A stretch of DNA of 64,000 nt from Deltaproteobacteria bacterium (GTDB lineage Bacteria; SAR324; JACQKK01), in contig JAOUEW010000002.1 of NCBI GenBank assembly GCA_029858505.1, positions 416,851 through 480,850 of the forward strand, given 5' to 3'. The position numbers and the translations under genes are program-made. The notes under the pieces were generated by a model, which saw only the letters and a list, made by a program, of their open reading frames with translations, was not told the DNA's origin and ran no database searches. Positions 41,997 to 51,898 of the stretch are shown one piece after another. How positions within the stretch are numbered: position 1 is the stretch's first letter; each line of letters starts with the position of its first letter.

Positions 41997-44972
41997 ATGA
42001 ACAACGGAACTGAGAACAACGGGATTCGCCGCCGGGATTTTTTTAAAGCCCTGGCCGCGGGTGGAGCCACGGCGGCGGTTGCCGCTGGGTGCGCCGACCG
42101 CACGGAAAACCTGATCCCCTACGTCATGCCGCCGGACAACATTGAGTTTGTTCCCGGTGTTCCCCTGGAATACGCCACCACCTGCGCCGAGTGCCCCGCG
42201 GCCTGCGGCATGGTGGTGAAAACCCGCGAAGGCCGGGCAATCAAGGCCGAAGGGAATCCGGACCACCCCTTAAGCCAAGGGGCGTTGTGCATTCGCGGTC
42301 AATCCTCGTTGCAGTCTTTGTATAACCCCGCCCGTATTTCTGCGGCGATGGTGCGTGAAGGCCAGGATTTTAAAGCTGTGGATTGGGAAACCGCGGAAAA
42401 AACAGCCGCCGAGCGCCTGCGCAAAGCCGGCAAGGGCCGCCAAGTGGTGCTGTGGACCACCAACCGCAGCGGCACCCGCAACAAATTCTTAGATCAGTGG
42501 GTGGGCGCTTTGGGTGGGACGAAGATCACCCTGGAACCCTTAGGGCAGCACAACCTGCGGGCCGCCAACCAGGCCGTGTTTGGCCGGAATGAGCTTCCCC
42601 TGTACCGGTTGGACCAATCGGACCTGCTGGTGAACTTTGGCGCGGATCTTCTGGAAACCTTTGGCAACACAGTGCGGAACAACCGCGATTTTGCCGCGAT
42701 GCACGCCATTGATGAAAAACGGATGACCAAGGGGAAAATGTTCCATGTGGCCCCCCACGTGTCGATGACTGGTGCCAATGCCGATGAATGGGTAAACATT
42801 GCCCCTGGCAGCGAAGCCGTGGTGGCTCTGGCCCTGGCGGCCCGCGTTTCGGCCAAGACCGGACGGGGCGGTGAGGTGCGTGGATTCCTTGCTGGATATA
42901 CCCTGGAAAAAGCCAGTCAGGCCAGCGGCGCTTCCGTGGAGGCCCTGACGGCTTTGGCCGATGAAATTGCCCGGGCCAAGGCACCCCTGGCCGTGGCTGG
43001 CGGAAACCTGACCGCCACCGCCCAGGGAACCCAAACCCACATTGCGGTAAACGTGTTGAACGCGGTCTCTGGCGCGGTAGGGAAAACCTACCTGCTGGGT
43101 GCCGGACAGGAAATTGACAACTCTGATTCTTTCAAAGCCCAAATGGACTTGGTGGCCCGCATGAAGGCTGGTCAAGTGAAGGCTTTGATCGTGGACGGTG
43201 CCAACCCGTTGTATCACCTGCCCAAGTCGGCGGGCGTGGCCGAGGCCTTGGCCAAAGTCGAAACCATCATCAGCGTGTCTTCCAGTTGGGATGAAACCAC
43301 CCGGCAGGCTCATGTGGTGCTGCCCAGCCTTTCGGCCTATGAAAGCTGGGGAGACGCCAACCCGCAAAAAGGGGTATGGTCTCTGATGCAGCCCGTGATG
43401 GCCCCGGTGTACAAAGTGAAGGCCTCGGAGAATACCCTGATTTCTCTGGCCAAGCGCCTGGGTGCTGGTGCCTTCCCTGCCGACTACAAAACTTATTTGC
43501 AAAATGCCTGGAAAGGCATTGCTGGTGGGTCGGCGGAAGCCTGGAAAAACGCCTTGCAAAAAGGCGGCGTGTTTAGCCAAACCGGTGGCAGCGGAGCCTC
43601 TCTGCGGGCCGCTGGCGTACGGGGCAATTTTGCCGCCCCCGCGCTGACCGGAGACGGCTTGGTGCTGCTGCCCGCCAACAACATGCGTGTGCGCGACGGC
43701 TCCAAGGCCCAAAACCCCTGGCTGCAAGAAATTCCGGATCCGGTGTCTCAGGTGGTGTGGACCGCCTGGGCCGACATCAATCCGGAAACCGGAAAAAAAC
43801 TGGGTCTTCGCCACGGTCAAAAAATTCGGATCACCTCTCCTCATGGCATGGTGGTTACCGCGGCGTTCTTCCATTACGGCATTCACGAGGACGCCATTGC
43901 CATCCCCATGGGCTATGGCCACCACGGATCGGGCAGCAAATCGGCCGATGATCACGGGGTGAACGTTCTTGATCTTCTGCCGGCTTCCTTCGACGCTTCC
44001 TCTGGCGAGTTTGCCTACGTGGCCACCCGGGTGAAGGTGGAAGGGATGGATGAAGACGCTTACTTTGTGCAGTTGGATGGAAACCCCCGCCAAGAAGGCC
44101 GTGGGTTGATTCAAACCATGACCCTGGAGCAGGTGAAAAAGAAAGAGCCGCCCCACCATGGTCACCATGCGATGCGCGAACGGCCGGATGACTTCTACCG
44201 CTACCGCCCACGGCCTGCTGGATATTACCAGCCTTACCGGTGGGGCATGGTGGTGGATGTGGACCGCTGCACGGGCTGTTCGGCCTGCGTGGCGGCCTGT
44301 TACGCCGAAAACAACATTCCCGTGGTGGGCCGTGAGCGGATGTGGCTGGGCCGTGAGATGTCTTGGATTCGCATCGAGCGGTTCTTGGAAGGCCGGGGTG
44401 ATTCGTACAAAACCCTGATGCAGCCGGCCATGTGCCAGCAATGCGGCAACGCGGGTTGCGAGCCCGTCTGCCCCATTTATGCCACCTACCACACCCCCGA
44501 AGGGTTGAACGCCCAGGTGTACAACCGATGCGTGGGTACCCGGTATTGCAGCAACAACTGCGTGTACAAGCAGCGGCGCTACAACTGGTTCCAGTTTGAG
44601 TTCGAAGCTCCCCTGCATCTTCAACTGAACCCGGATGTGTCGGTGCGCAGCCGCGGGGTGATGGAAAAGTGCACCTTCTGCAGCCAGCGCATTATGCGGG
44701 CCCGCCATGCGGCCAACGAAAAAGGCCGCGACGTGATGGACGGAGAAATTACCCCGGCCTGCGTGCAGACCTGCCCCACCAACGCTCTGGTATTCGGGAA
44801 CTTGGCCGACCCCACCAGCCGGGTGGCGAAGATTTCCCTGTGGAGCGACAAGGAAGACGAAGAAAAGCAGAAAAAAATGGTACGTCAATACCGGATGCTT
44901 GAAGAGTTGAAAGTGCTTCCGGCCGTAACGTACCTGAGAAAAGTGACCCACAAAGAAATTGAGGAGGGCTGA
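41997..44972 (+). CDS. actB: Alternative complex III subunit B (molybdopterin-like plus Fe-S fusion)
   Basis: 991 residues. A Tat-like signal (NGIRRRDFFKALAAGGAT) is followed by a molybdopterin-oxidoreductase-like domain starting TCAECPAACGMVVKTREGRA with a fourth Cys in GALCIRGQ, and by a C-terminal ferredoxin-like part with four Cys clusters: DRCTGCSACVAACYAENN, CQQCGNAGCEPVCPIY, CVGTRYCSNNC and KCTFCSQRI...CVQTCPTNAL. In known ACIII the first domain holds no Mo cofactor. It passes electrons from the quinol site to ActA. Confidence 0.95.
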   Translation: MNNGTENNGIRRRDFFKALAAGGATAAVAAGCADRTENLIPYVMPPDNIEFVPGVPLEYATTCAECPAACGMVVKTREGRAIKAEGNPDHPLSQGALCIRGQSSLQSLYNPARISAAMVREGQDFKAVDWETAEKTAAERLRKAGKGRQVVLWTTNRSGTRNKFLDQWVGALGGTKITLEPLGQHNLRAANQAVFGRNELPLYRLDQSDLLVNFGADLLETFGNTVRNNRDFAAMHAIDEKRMTKGKMFHVAPHVSMTGANADEWVNIAPGSEAVVALALAARVSAKTGRGGEVRGFLAGYTLEKASQASGASVEALTALADEIARAKAPLAVAGGNLTATAQGTQTHIAVNVLNAVSGAVGKTYLLGAGQEIDNSDSFKAQMDLVARMKAGQVKALIVDGANPLYHLPKSAGVAEALAKVETIISVSSSWDETTRQAHVVLPSLSAYESWGDANPQKGVWSLMQPVMAPVYKVKASENTLISLAKRLGAGAFPADYKTYLQNAWKGIAGGSAEAWKNALQKGGVFSQTGGSGASLRAAGVRGNFAAPALTGDGLVLLPANNMRVRDGSKAQNPWLQEIPDPVSQVVWTAWADINPETGKKLGLRHGQKIRITSPHGMVVTAAFFHYGIHEDAIAIPMGYGHHGSGSKSADDHGVNVLDLLPASFDASSGEFAYVATRVKVEGMDEDAYFVQLDGNPRQEGRGLIQTMTLEQVKKKEPPHHGHHAMRERPDDFYRYRPRPAGYYQPYRWGMVVDVDRCTGCSACVAACYAENNIPVVGRERMWLGREMSWIRIERFLEGRGDSYKTLMQPAMCQQCGNAGCEPVCPIYATYHTPEGLNAQVYNRCVGTRYCSNNCVYKQRRYNWFQFEFEAPLHLQLNPDVSVRSRGVMEKCTFCSQRIMRARHAANEKGRDVMDGEITPACVQTCPTNALVFGNLADPTSRVAKISLWSDKEDEEKQKKMVRQYRMLEELKVLPAVTYLRKVTHKEIEEG

Positions 44973-44974
44973 AC

Positions 44975-46342
44975 TTGAGCGCCATTACCTACGCGGATGT
45001 AAACAAGGATATTTTGCAGACCATGGTCCGCCCCAAACCGGCGTACTTTTTGGTGCTGTCTGGCGCGGCCCTGATGTTGTTGATTGGGGTTCTGTCGCTG
45101 GCCATCCAGATTGATACCGGGATGGGGCTGGTGGGTGTGACCCACCCCATCGGATGGGGCTTTTATATCACCAACTTCGTGTTCTGGATTGGGATTGGGC
45201 ACGCCGGAACGCTGATTTCGGCCGTGCTGTTCCTCACCCGGGCACCTTGGCGAAACCCGATTTACCGCGCCTCGGAAGCCATGACGGTGTTTGCCGTGAT
45301 GACCGCGGGACTCTTTCCGCTGATTCACGTGGGCCGCAACTGGTATGCCTACTTTCTGCTGCCCTACCCCAACCAACGGATGCTTTGGACGAACTTTAAG
45401 TCTCCTCTGGAGTGGGACGTGTTCGCCGTGACCACATACCTCTCTATTTCGGTCACGTTCTTCATCATCGGCCTGATCCCCGACTTTGCCGCCATGCGGG
45501 ACTCCTCGGTGGGAATTCGCCGACAAATCTTTACCTTGATGGCGGCCGGGTGGACCAACTCCTATCAGCATTGGCTCCACTACATGCGGGGTTACTTAAT
45601 TTTGGCGGCACTGTCCACTCCACTGGTGTTCTCGGTGCACTCCATCGTGTCGTTCGACTTTGCCATGTCGTTCATGCCCGGATGGCACACCACCATCTTC
45701 CCCCCCTACTTTGTGGCCGGGGCGATTTTCTCTGGCATGGCCATGGTGCTGACCATTATCATCCCCCTTCGCAGCATCTTTGGACTGGAAAAATATGTGA
45801 CCCACCACGTGCTGCAAAGCTCGGCCCGGCTGATTTTATTCACCTCGTTCATCGTGGGGTATGCCTACACCACCGAGGTCTTCATCGCCTGGTACTCTGG
45901 GGTGTCCTTTGAACGCTCTCTGTTCTACTTCCGTCTGTTCGGCGAGTTTGCCGACCGCACGCCCTACTCGGAAGGCCACCAATTGGGCGCGCCGACCCTG
46001 GCTTTCTGGGTGATGTACTTCTGTAACGTGATCTCTCCCTTGCCATTGTGGCGGTTCAAGATCAGGAACAATCTGATGGCGCTGTTCATCATTTCCATCC
46101 TGATTAACATCGGCATGTGGTTCGAGCGCTACAACATCATCGTGAGTTCCTTGCAGCGTGACTTCGATCCCTTCACCTGGGGAACCTATTGGCCCACGGT
46201 GATTGAAACCGGCGTAACGGTTGGCAGCTTTGGGTTCTTCTTCACCATGTTCTTCCTGTTCGTGCGGGCCATGCCCAGCATGGCCATCGCGGAACTGAAA
46301 GAAGGCTTGCCAGCACCAAGAAAAAACAAACAGGCTCATTAG
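44975..46342 (+). CDS. actC: Alternative complex III subunit C, NrfD-like quinol-binding
   Basis: 455 residues from a TTG start with GAGGAGG 8 bases upstream, 2 bases after the actB stop. About ten membrane helices; NrfD-like segments such as GWGFYITNFVFWIGIGHAGT, FPLIHVGRNWYAYFLLPYPN and SFMPGWHTTIFPPYFVAGAI. Forms the quinol-oxidising site with ActB. Confidence 0.95.
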   Translation: MSAITYADVNKDILQTMVRPKPAYFLVLSGAALMLLIGVLSLAIQIDTGMGLVGVTHPIGWGFYITNFVFWIGIGHAGTLISAVLFLTRAPWRNPIYRASEAMTVFAVMTAGLFPLIHVGRNWYAYFLLPYPNQRMLWTNFKSPLEWDVFAVTTYLSISVTFFIIGLIPDFAAMRDSSVGIRRQIFTLMAAGWTNSYQHWLHYMRGYLILAALSTPLVFSVHSIVSFDFAMSFMPGWHTTIFPPYFVAGAIFSGMAMVLTIIIPLRSIFGLEKYVTHHVLQSSARLILFTSFIVGYAYTTEVFIAWYSGVSFERSLFYFRLFGEFADRTPYSEGHQLGAPTLAFWVMYFCNVISPLPLWRFKIRNNLMALFIISILINIGMWFERYNIIVSSLQRDFDPFTWGTYWPTVIETGVTVGSFGFFFTMFFLFVRAMPSMAIAELKEGLPAPRKNKQAH

Positions 46343-46380
46343 AATCCCATTGGACCACAACACTGAAAGGAACCACACCA

Positions 46381-46917
46381 ATGATTAAACCGAAACCTTT
46401 CAAGGGCGTCTGGGGTTCGTTTGAATACCTGGACGAAACCTGCTCGGTCATCCGGAAACTTCGGGAGCAAAAAAAGGATTACAGCGTCCTTTCTCCCTTC
46501 CATCATTACGAGCTTCAGGAAGCCATGGGCAATCCCTCTAGCCGGATTCCCTTCATTACGCTGTGCTTCGGGGGGATGGGAATTTTCTTTGGCTACGGGT
46601 TTCCATCCTGGACGGCTTTGCAGTGGGTGTTGCCGGTGAGCGCCAAGCCCATTGTGTCTATTCCCCCCTTTACCATCATCGGGTTTGAGATGATGGTTCT
46701 GCTGGGTGGTCTTTCTACCGCGTTGGGCATGTTTGTGCTGGCCAACCTGCAGCTGCGGAAAGAGCCGCTGCCAAGTTCTGCGGCCTATAAAAACTATGGC
46801 CGTTTTTCCAATGACCGGTTTGGCGTGGTGGTTCGCTGCGGAGAGCAAGAAGCCGCGGAGGTGGAACGGTTGATGCGCGCCCATAGTGCTGAGGAGGTAA
46901 TCCGTGAAAGCAACTAA
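46381..46917 (+). CDS. actD: Alternative complex III subunit D (DUF3341)
   Basis: 178 residues; AAAGGAA upstream. A soluble N-terminal half starts GVWGSFEYLDETCSVIRKLR and has VLSPFHHYELQEAMG, then two helices (FITLCFGGMGIFFGYGF, FTIIGFEMMVLLGGLSTALG) and a C-terminal SNDRFGVVVRCGEQEAAEVE domain, the standard DUF3341 order. Structural membrane subunit of ACIII. Its end overlaps actE by 14 bases. Confidence 0.93.
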   Translation: MIKPKPFKGVWGSFEYLDETCSVIRKLREQKKDYSVLSPFHHYELQEAMGNPSSRIPFITLCFGGMGIFFGYGFPSWTALQWVLPVSAKPIVSIPPFTIIGFEMMVLLGGLSTALGMFVLANLQLRKEPLPSSAAYKNYGRFSNDRFGVVVRCGEQEAAEVERLMRAHSAEEVIRESN

Positions 46918-47524
46918 CCAACGGCGGAAAATCGCCATGATCGGCTGTTTGGCCGCCGCCATGGTGTTCGGAGGAGGGTTTTTAGCGGTGTCCTCGTTTG
47001 GTGGAAGTGAAGACGGTGAGGAAAAGCCGCAAAACTGGTCGAGTTACGATGAACGCCACCCTTGGTTTGATGGTGTTTATTGGGATTGGTTCCGGGATAT
47101 GTTTAACCAAACCTCTTTGAAGCCCCAAGAAGTGGGGACGATTCAGGAGTTTCCGTTGGATTCCGTTCCCCGCACCGGGGTAGAGGACCGCATTGACCCA
47201 CAAAACATGGGCCAGCGCTACTCGTCCCCTAAAAATCCCGTGGCGAAAACCGCCGAATCGGTGGCCCAGGGCCGGGTGATGTATGAAACCTATTGCGGCC
47301 CGTGCCACGGTAACGACGGAAAGGCCACGACCTCCATTTCTGAAAATTGGTTTTTTGCCCCCAATCTGGTGGATTTGAATCCGGAACTGACTGAGTCCCG
47401 GATTTACAATCAGATTCGATATGGCGGAGCGGTGATGCCTCCATATGCCATTCAGACGTCTCAGAAGGACCGGTGGAACATCGTCAACTACATGAAAAGC
47501 AAAGACTTCGGCAAAGGAAAATAA
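46904..47524 (+). CDS. actE: Alternative complex III subunit E, monoheme cytochrome c
   Basis: 206 residues from a GTG start with GAGGAGG upstream. An N-terminal signal/anchor helix (IAMIGCLAAAMVFGGGFLAV) precedes a cytochrome c domain with one CGPCH heme site (GRVMYETYCGPCHGNDGKAT) and the axial Met in GGAVMPPYA. Transfers electrons to the terminal acceptor. Confidence 0.94.
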   Translation: MKATNQRRKIAMIGCLAAAMVFGGGFLAVSSFGGSEDGEEKPQNWSSYDERHPWFDGVYWDWFRDMFNQTSLKPQEVGTIQEFPLDSVPRTGVEDRIDPQNMGQRYSSPKNPVAKTAESVAQGRVMYETYCGPCHGNDGKATTSISENWFFAPNLVDLNPELTESRIYNQIRYGGAVMPPYAIQTSQKDRWNIVNYMKSKDFGKGK

Positions 47525-47527
47525 CCC

Positions 47528-48811
47528 ATGAAGGACATTCTCCAACAATCCACGCTCCAGTTGAAACCCAACTGGAAGATGATCCTCCTGGCGATGGTGG
47601 GGGTCGGTCTATTGGCTTTCATCGCCGGTGTTTCCACCGGAAACGCCGAACGGGCCTGGGAAGCATTATTGCTGAACACCTTGTTTTGGGGCGGGATTGC
47701 CCAAGCGGGCGTCATGCTGGGGGTCATTTGGCAAATCACCGATGCCAAATGGGGCCGTCCGTTCAAGCGGGTGGCGGAAGGGTTTGCGGCGTTTCTGCCA
47801 GCGGCATTGGTCATGTTTCTGTTGATCATCCTGGTGGGAAATTCCTACTTGTTCGAGTGGGTAGAGCATCCCATGGAGGTGAAGAAGGCCTACCTGAACC
47901 TTCCGTTCTTCATTTCCAGGAACATCATTGGTTTTTCGCTGATGTACGGCATCAGTATGTTTTTCCTCATGGCCTCTCTGAAGCCAGACCTGATGCTGGC
48001 CCGTTCTTTGGTGCCCGGCTTTGGAGGAAAAATGGGTGATCGGGTGATGGCTTTGGCCAACAAACTGCTGAAGAATGGCGAACAAGACCCGGCCAAAGAA
48101 GCGATTCGGTTAGAGGCCTTTTCCCGCAAAGTGGCTCCTCTGCTGGGGGTGACCTACACCATCGTGATGACCATGGTGGCGGTTGATTTTGTGATGAGCC
48201 TGGATCAGGAATGGTTTTCCACCTTGTTTGGGGTGTATTTCTTCGTGGGTAATATTTACACCACCCTGGCCATGATGCTGATCGTGATGTATTTTGTCCG
48301 GCAGAAACCAGGGGTAGCCGAGTACGTCACCATCAACCGGATGCACGACCTGGCGAAGCTGACCTTTGCTTTTGCCATGTTGTGGACCTACATGACGTTC
48401 GCTCACTATCTCATTATTTGGTATGCCAACGTTCCAGAAGAAACCCCCTTCATGGTCACCCGTGCCTGGGCAGACACCCCCTGGAGACCCGTGTTCTGGA
48501 CTCTGCTTGGTGTGCTGTTTATTTTCCCCTACCTGGGGCTCATGTCTCGCACGGTGTGTCGAACGCCGGCCGCTACCGCGGTGGTTGGCACCATTTTGGT
48601 GTGCGGGCAGTTTATGTCCCATTACATGATGGTGGTGCCTTCCATTCAAGACCGCCACGAGCACCCCACGTTCCTGATGGGGTATCCTGAAATTTTGGTG
48701 ACCTTGGGCTTTGCCGGAGGGTTCTTCCTGTGCTTCATGCTGTACATGTCTACCGTTCCCATTCTGCCGATTTCAGACAAGCATTTGTGCAAGTCGTGGC
48801 ACGGAAGATAG
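47528..48811 (+). CDS. actF: Alternative complex III subunit F, membrane protein
   Basis: 427 residues; AAAGGAA upstream, 3 bases after the actE stop. About ten helices; family-like segments include RAWEALLLNTLFWGGIAQAG, FFISRNIIGFSLMYGISMFF and LDQEWFSTLFGVYFFVGNIY. ActF is related to ActC but lacks the main quinol site. It closes the operon; a perfect terminator follows. Confidence 0.93.
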   Translation: MKDILQQSTLQLKPNWKMILLAMVGVGLLAFIAGVSTGNAERAWEALLLNTLFWGGIAQAGVMLGVIWQITDAKWGRPFKRVAEGFAAFLPAALVMFLLIILVGNSYLFEWVEHPMEVKKAYLNLPFFISRNIIGFSLMYGISMFFLMASLKPDLMLARSLVPGFGGKMGDRVMALANKLLKNGEQDPAKEAIRLEAFSRKVAPLLGVTYTIVMTMVAVDFVMSLDQEWFSTLFGVYFFVGNIYTTLAMMLIVMYFVRQKPGVAEYVTINRMHDLAKLTFAFAMLWTYMTFAHYLIIWYANVPEETPFMVTRAWADTPWRPVFWTLLGVLFIFPYLGLMSRTVCRTPAATAVVGTILVCGQFMSHYMMVVPSIQDRHEHPTFLMGYPEILVTLGFAGGFFLCFMLYMSTVPILPISDKHLCKSWHGR

Positions 48812-48840
48812 TCAAAAAAAGACGATTCTGTAGATTGAAA

Positions 48841-48880
48841 CAACAACGCCCTCTCCAACCGGAGAGGGCGTTGTTGTTTA
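48841..48880. terminator. Strong bidirectional terminator of the act operon
   Basis: A perfect 16-bp stem, CAACAACGCCCTCTCC (48841-48856) with GGAGAGGGCGTTGTTG (48861-48876), loop AACC, followed by TTTA. It separates actF from the convergent antiporter gene. Confidence 0.9.
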
Positions 48881-48907
48881 TGGGGAAGGCTTGTCGCAAA
48901 GGGAGCG

Positions 48908-50227
48908 TTAGGCGGCCTTCACGGCTTTGGCCTTGCCCAACATCCATTGTAGGGCCGCCGGGCCCACCAATTCGTTCACGGCGATGACGGCTAGCAATAC
49001 GGCAGAGGCTTCCATCCCCCAATCGGGGATTCGACGAGACACCTCCATGGCCAATAAGATGCTAACCCCGGCTTGGGGAAGAAATGCCCGTCCATACAAA
49101 CCCCGTAATGACGGGGTTTCACCCCCCATCCAGGCGGCCAAACGGGACCCCGCTTCCAACCCTGCCCAGCGAACAAGGAAGACCAAACCGGCCAGCGGCC
49201 AATGATCCGCCAGCACATCCAACCGCATAACGGCACCAGCCATGGCAAAGAACACCACAAACACCGGAATGGAAAGCCAAGTGATGGCTCGCTCGAATTC
49301 CTCTGGCGCGCGGCTTGCGTTCCGCAGGTACACCCCAGCCACCAGGCAAACAATGATGGGTTCAATATGGAAGGCGAATTGGTAATGAACCATGAGGTAC
49401 ACGGTGGTCTGCCGGGTCACAGAGGCCAGGGCTAACGCCGAAACCACCAGCCAGAACCGGGCCATGGCCGGGCCATGACCTCCACCACGGTTAAGAAGCC
49501 AGCCCAATATTCCACCCAACCCAAGGGAGACCACCAGTTCTGCCACCATGCTGGCTTCTGTGTAGTTTGTGTGGGGCAGGCCATCGGCCGTTCGAGCGAG
49601 AATCAAGGCGAACAGTACGATGACCACCAGGTCCACGGCCACCACAATCGACAACACCGTTTCAGAGAAGACCCCCTTGCTCCGCATGCCCCGGATAACG
49701 GCGATGGTGCTGGCAGGCGATAGGCTCATGGCTACACCGGCCAGCAGCAGGGGAAGGCTTTGGGTCATGGCCGGGGGAAACCCAGCCAGCAGTGCGTTCC
49801 CGGCGAAAAAGAAAAGACCCATGATTCCAGTGAATACCAACAAGGGGAGAAATCCTACAAACAGGGTTACCAAATAGATTTTTGGCCGCAACACGCTCCA
49901 CTCCAGGTGCATGCCAGCCCCATAGGCAATCAACCCCAAAGCCAAATCATTGACCGAAGTTAAATCTTCCAACTCGTTTTTCCCTACCCAATGTAAGCCA
50001 CTACCCCCCAGCAAAATGCCCGCAGCCAGGTAACAAACCACCCGAGGTAATCGAGCCAAGGAACCCAATTCACCTAAAAAATATCCAGACAGGAACAATA
50101 CCCCCAGATGGAGAATGGTTTGCGCCCATCCTCCTTCTGGGAAGGCCTCCTGCAAAACCAGAAAATATCCACCCAATACCAGCAGCAAACCGGTTCCGTT
50201 GGATAGCAATCGGCGAACAAAATTCAT
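48908..50227 (-). CDS. Cation:proton antiporter, CPA2/KefB type
   Basis: 439 residues with about 12 hydrophobic segments and no RCK/TrkA domain. Family-like stretches include LPRVVCYLAAGILLGGSGLH, VNDLALGLIAYGAGMHLEWS and VAMSLSPASTIAVIRGMRSK. Exchanges Na+ or K+ for protons in the inner membrane. Follows the IMPase gene on the same strand after 147 bases. Confidence 0.85.
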   Translation of the reverse strand: MNFVRRLLSNGTGLLLVLGGYFLVLQEAFPEGGWAQTILHLGVLFLSGYFLGELGSLARLPRVVCYLAAGILLGGSGLHWVGKNELEDLTSVNDLALGLIAYGAGMHLEWSVLRPKIYLVTLFVGFLPLLVFTGIMGLFFFAGNALLAGFPPAMTQSLPLLLAGVAMSLSPASTIAVIRGMRSKGVFSETVLSIVVAVDLVVIVLFALILARTADGLPHTNYTEASMVAELVVSLGLGGILGWLLNRGGGHGPAMARFWLVVSALALASVTRQTTVYLMVHYQFAFHIEPIIVCLVAGVYLRNASRAPEEFERAITWLSIPVFVVFFAMAGAVMRLDVLADHWPLAGLVFLVRWAGLEAGSRLAAWMGGETPSLRGLYGRAFLPQAGVSILLAMEVSRRIPDWGMEASAVLLAVIAVNELVGPAALQWMLGKAKAVKAA

Positions 50228-50374
50228 AAGATGAAAATCGCTTTCTTTATAAAATTCGAGAATATTTTTTTCATTACATCCCTTAAGGGGGCGTCACCCA
50301 TCGTAAAGGGGGGGTTTTTATATGAAATACGAGGGAAAGATAGATTATCATCCCCTGAAAAAAAGAGATAATGA

Positions 50375-51151
50375 CTAGATTTGTAACAAAGAAACGACAC
50401 GGGACACCCGTTCGGGGGGGCCAATGACCAAAGGTTGGGCAATGCGCCAACGGCGATCGGGATTGGCCAATATCTGCTTCAGGGAAAAGGGGGATCCATC
50501 TATGTATTGCTCAATCAATCCTTGGGCGCGGGTAAAAGCCAAGCCAGCGGCAATGTCCCATAGGCTGCAAGTGGGGGTAATCACGGCCTCTGCCCGGCCG
50601 GCCGCAACCGCCATGATATGATACAACGTGCTTCCAAAATCTCTAAGTTTGTACTCTTTCAACCGGTGAAGTGGAAGTTGGTGGTGAAGCTTGGACCCCA
50701 CCATCAGTTGGGTGTTGTCAGGCAGCAGCGTGGCGGGAGGCGGGGGTAGCGGTTGGCCGTTGAGCAATCCCTTTCCCTCGTGAAACCGATAGGATTCCCC
50801 CACCATGGGAAAACGGAGATAACCGGCCACGGGCTGATCTCCCTCCAGCAGCCCCATCCCCAGCCCCCACAGAGGAAACCCGCGAGAGAAAGAAGCGGTC
50901 CCGTCCAAGGGGTCCACCATCCACAAGCGGGGGGATTCAGCCTGCCAAGCTTCGGGTTCTTCTTCGCACACAATCCCATCCTTCGGGAAGGTCTGTTTCA
51001 AGCGCTCCAACACTAGGGCGGAAACCGCTCTATCCACCTCGGTAATAATCGAACCGTCTGGTTTGGCCTCGGCCCTTGCTTGGCGAATGCCATCCAGGGT
51101 CAACCGATCAAATTCTGAAAATAACGCATCAAAAAAATCAGGGGAGTTCAT
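50375..51151 (-). CDS. Inositol monophosphatase-family protein
   Basis: 258 residues. Metal-site motifs: GIVCEEEPE (acidic pair), MVDPLDGTASFSRGFPLWGL (family WxDPxDGTxNF) and the late CSLWDIAAGLAFTRAQG. Acts on sugar or nucleotide phosphates (IMPase, CysQ or histidinol-phosphatase are all possible). DGTASF replaces the more usual DGTxNF. Confidence 0.85.
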   Translation of the reverse strand: MNSPDFFDALFSEFDRLTLDGIRQARAEAKPDGSIITEVDRAVSALVLERLKQTFPKDGIVCEEEPEAWQAESPRLWMVDPLDGTASFSRGFPLWGLGMGLLEGDQPVAGYLRFPMVGESYRFHEGKGLLNGQPLPPPPATLLPDNTQLMVGSKLHHQLPLHRLKEYKLRDFGSTLYHIMAVAAGRAEAVITPTCSLWDIAAGLAFTRAQGLIEQYIDGSPFSLKQILANPDRRWRIAQPLVIGPPERVSRVVSLLQI

Positions 51152-51359
51152 GGGTATCGGTAAAGCATAAGGGGTTTTCCAAAAAAACCATGTGGGGTTT
51201 TTGCTGGTGAAAGGGGTTCATTCGCTGGTAATATATGCCCATTGTTCAAGTTTATGATATTTTAGTGGCTATATTGATTTGTCGTTATGCTGTTGATTTG
51301 TTACTGTTTAATTGTGGTTTATTTATTCTCTTGTTCACCCTTACAAAACGCATCCAGCC

Positions 51360-51887
51360 ATGTCCAAACTCCCCATTGTTACCTTCACCATGGAAAACGG
51401 CGGCGTGTTTAAAGCCGAGTTATATCCTGACCAAGCCCCCAACACGGTGAATAACTTTATTTCCTTGATCAACAAAGGTTACTACAACGGCGTGATTTTC
51501 CACAGGGTGATTCCTGGTTTTATGATTCAAGGCGGGTGCCCCCAGGGAACCGGCACCGGAGGCCCCGGGTATTCCATTCGGGCGGAATTCTTGAAGGATC
51601 CCAAGGATAAAAAAAGTTTTATGCCCCATAAACGGGGAGTGCTTTCCATGGCCCGCACCATGAACCCAGACAGCGCGGGCAGCCAATTTTTCGTCATGGT
51701 GGCCCATTCTCCGCACCTGGATGGCCAGTATGCCTCGTTTGGACTGGTTACGGAGGGATTAGAAGTGGTGGATGCCATTGTGGCCCAACCCGCCGATTAC
51801 CGGGACCGCCCGGAAAAAGACCAACGGATGGCCAAGGTGACGGTTGAAACTTTCGGCCAAACCTACCCTGAACCTGAGAAGGTTTGA
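51360..51887 (+). CDS. Peptidyl-prolyl cis-trans isomerase, cyclophilin type
   Basis: 175 residues from the ATG at 51360. Core motifs: FKAELYPDQAPNTVNNFISL, FHRVIPGFMIQGGCPQGTGT, LSMARTMNPDSAGSQFFVMV and HLDGQYASFGLVTEGLEVVD. Catalyses proline isomerisation during folding; no signal peptide, so cytoplasmic. The MFS gene starts just behind its stop. No Shine-Dalgarno sequence is obvious. Confidence 0.93.
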   Translation: MSKLPIVTFTMENGGVFKAELYPDQAPNTVNNFISLINKGYYNGVIFHRVIPGFMIQGGCPQGTGTGGPGYSIRAEFLKDPKDKKSFMPHKRGVLSMARTMNPDSAGSQFFVMVAHSPHLDGQYASFGLVTEGLEVVDAIVAQPADYRDRPEKDQRMAKVTVETFGQTYPEPEKV

Positions 51888-51898
51888 TCGGCTCCTGC

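Noticed and set aside
42540-44951. 803-codon open frame on the minus strand opposite actB
   Set aside because: It is an antisense shadow of a GC-rich gene that clearly encodes ActB; its translation has no family features.
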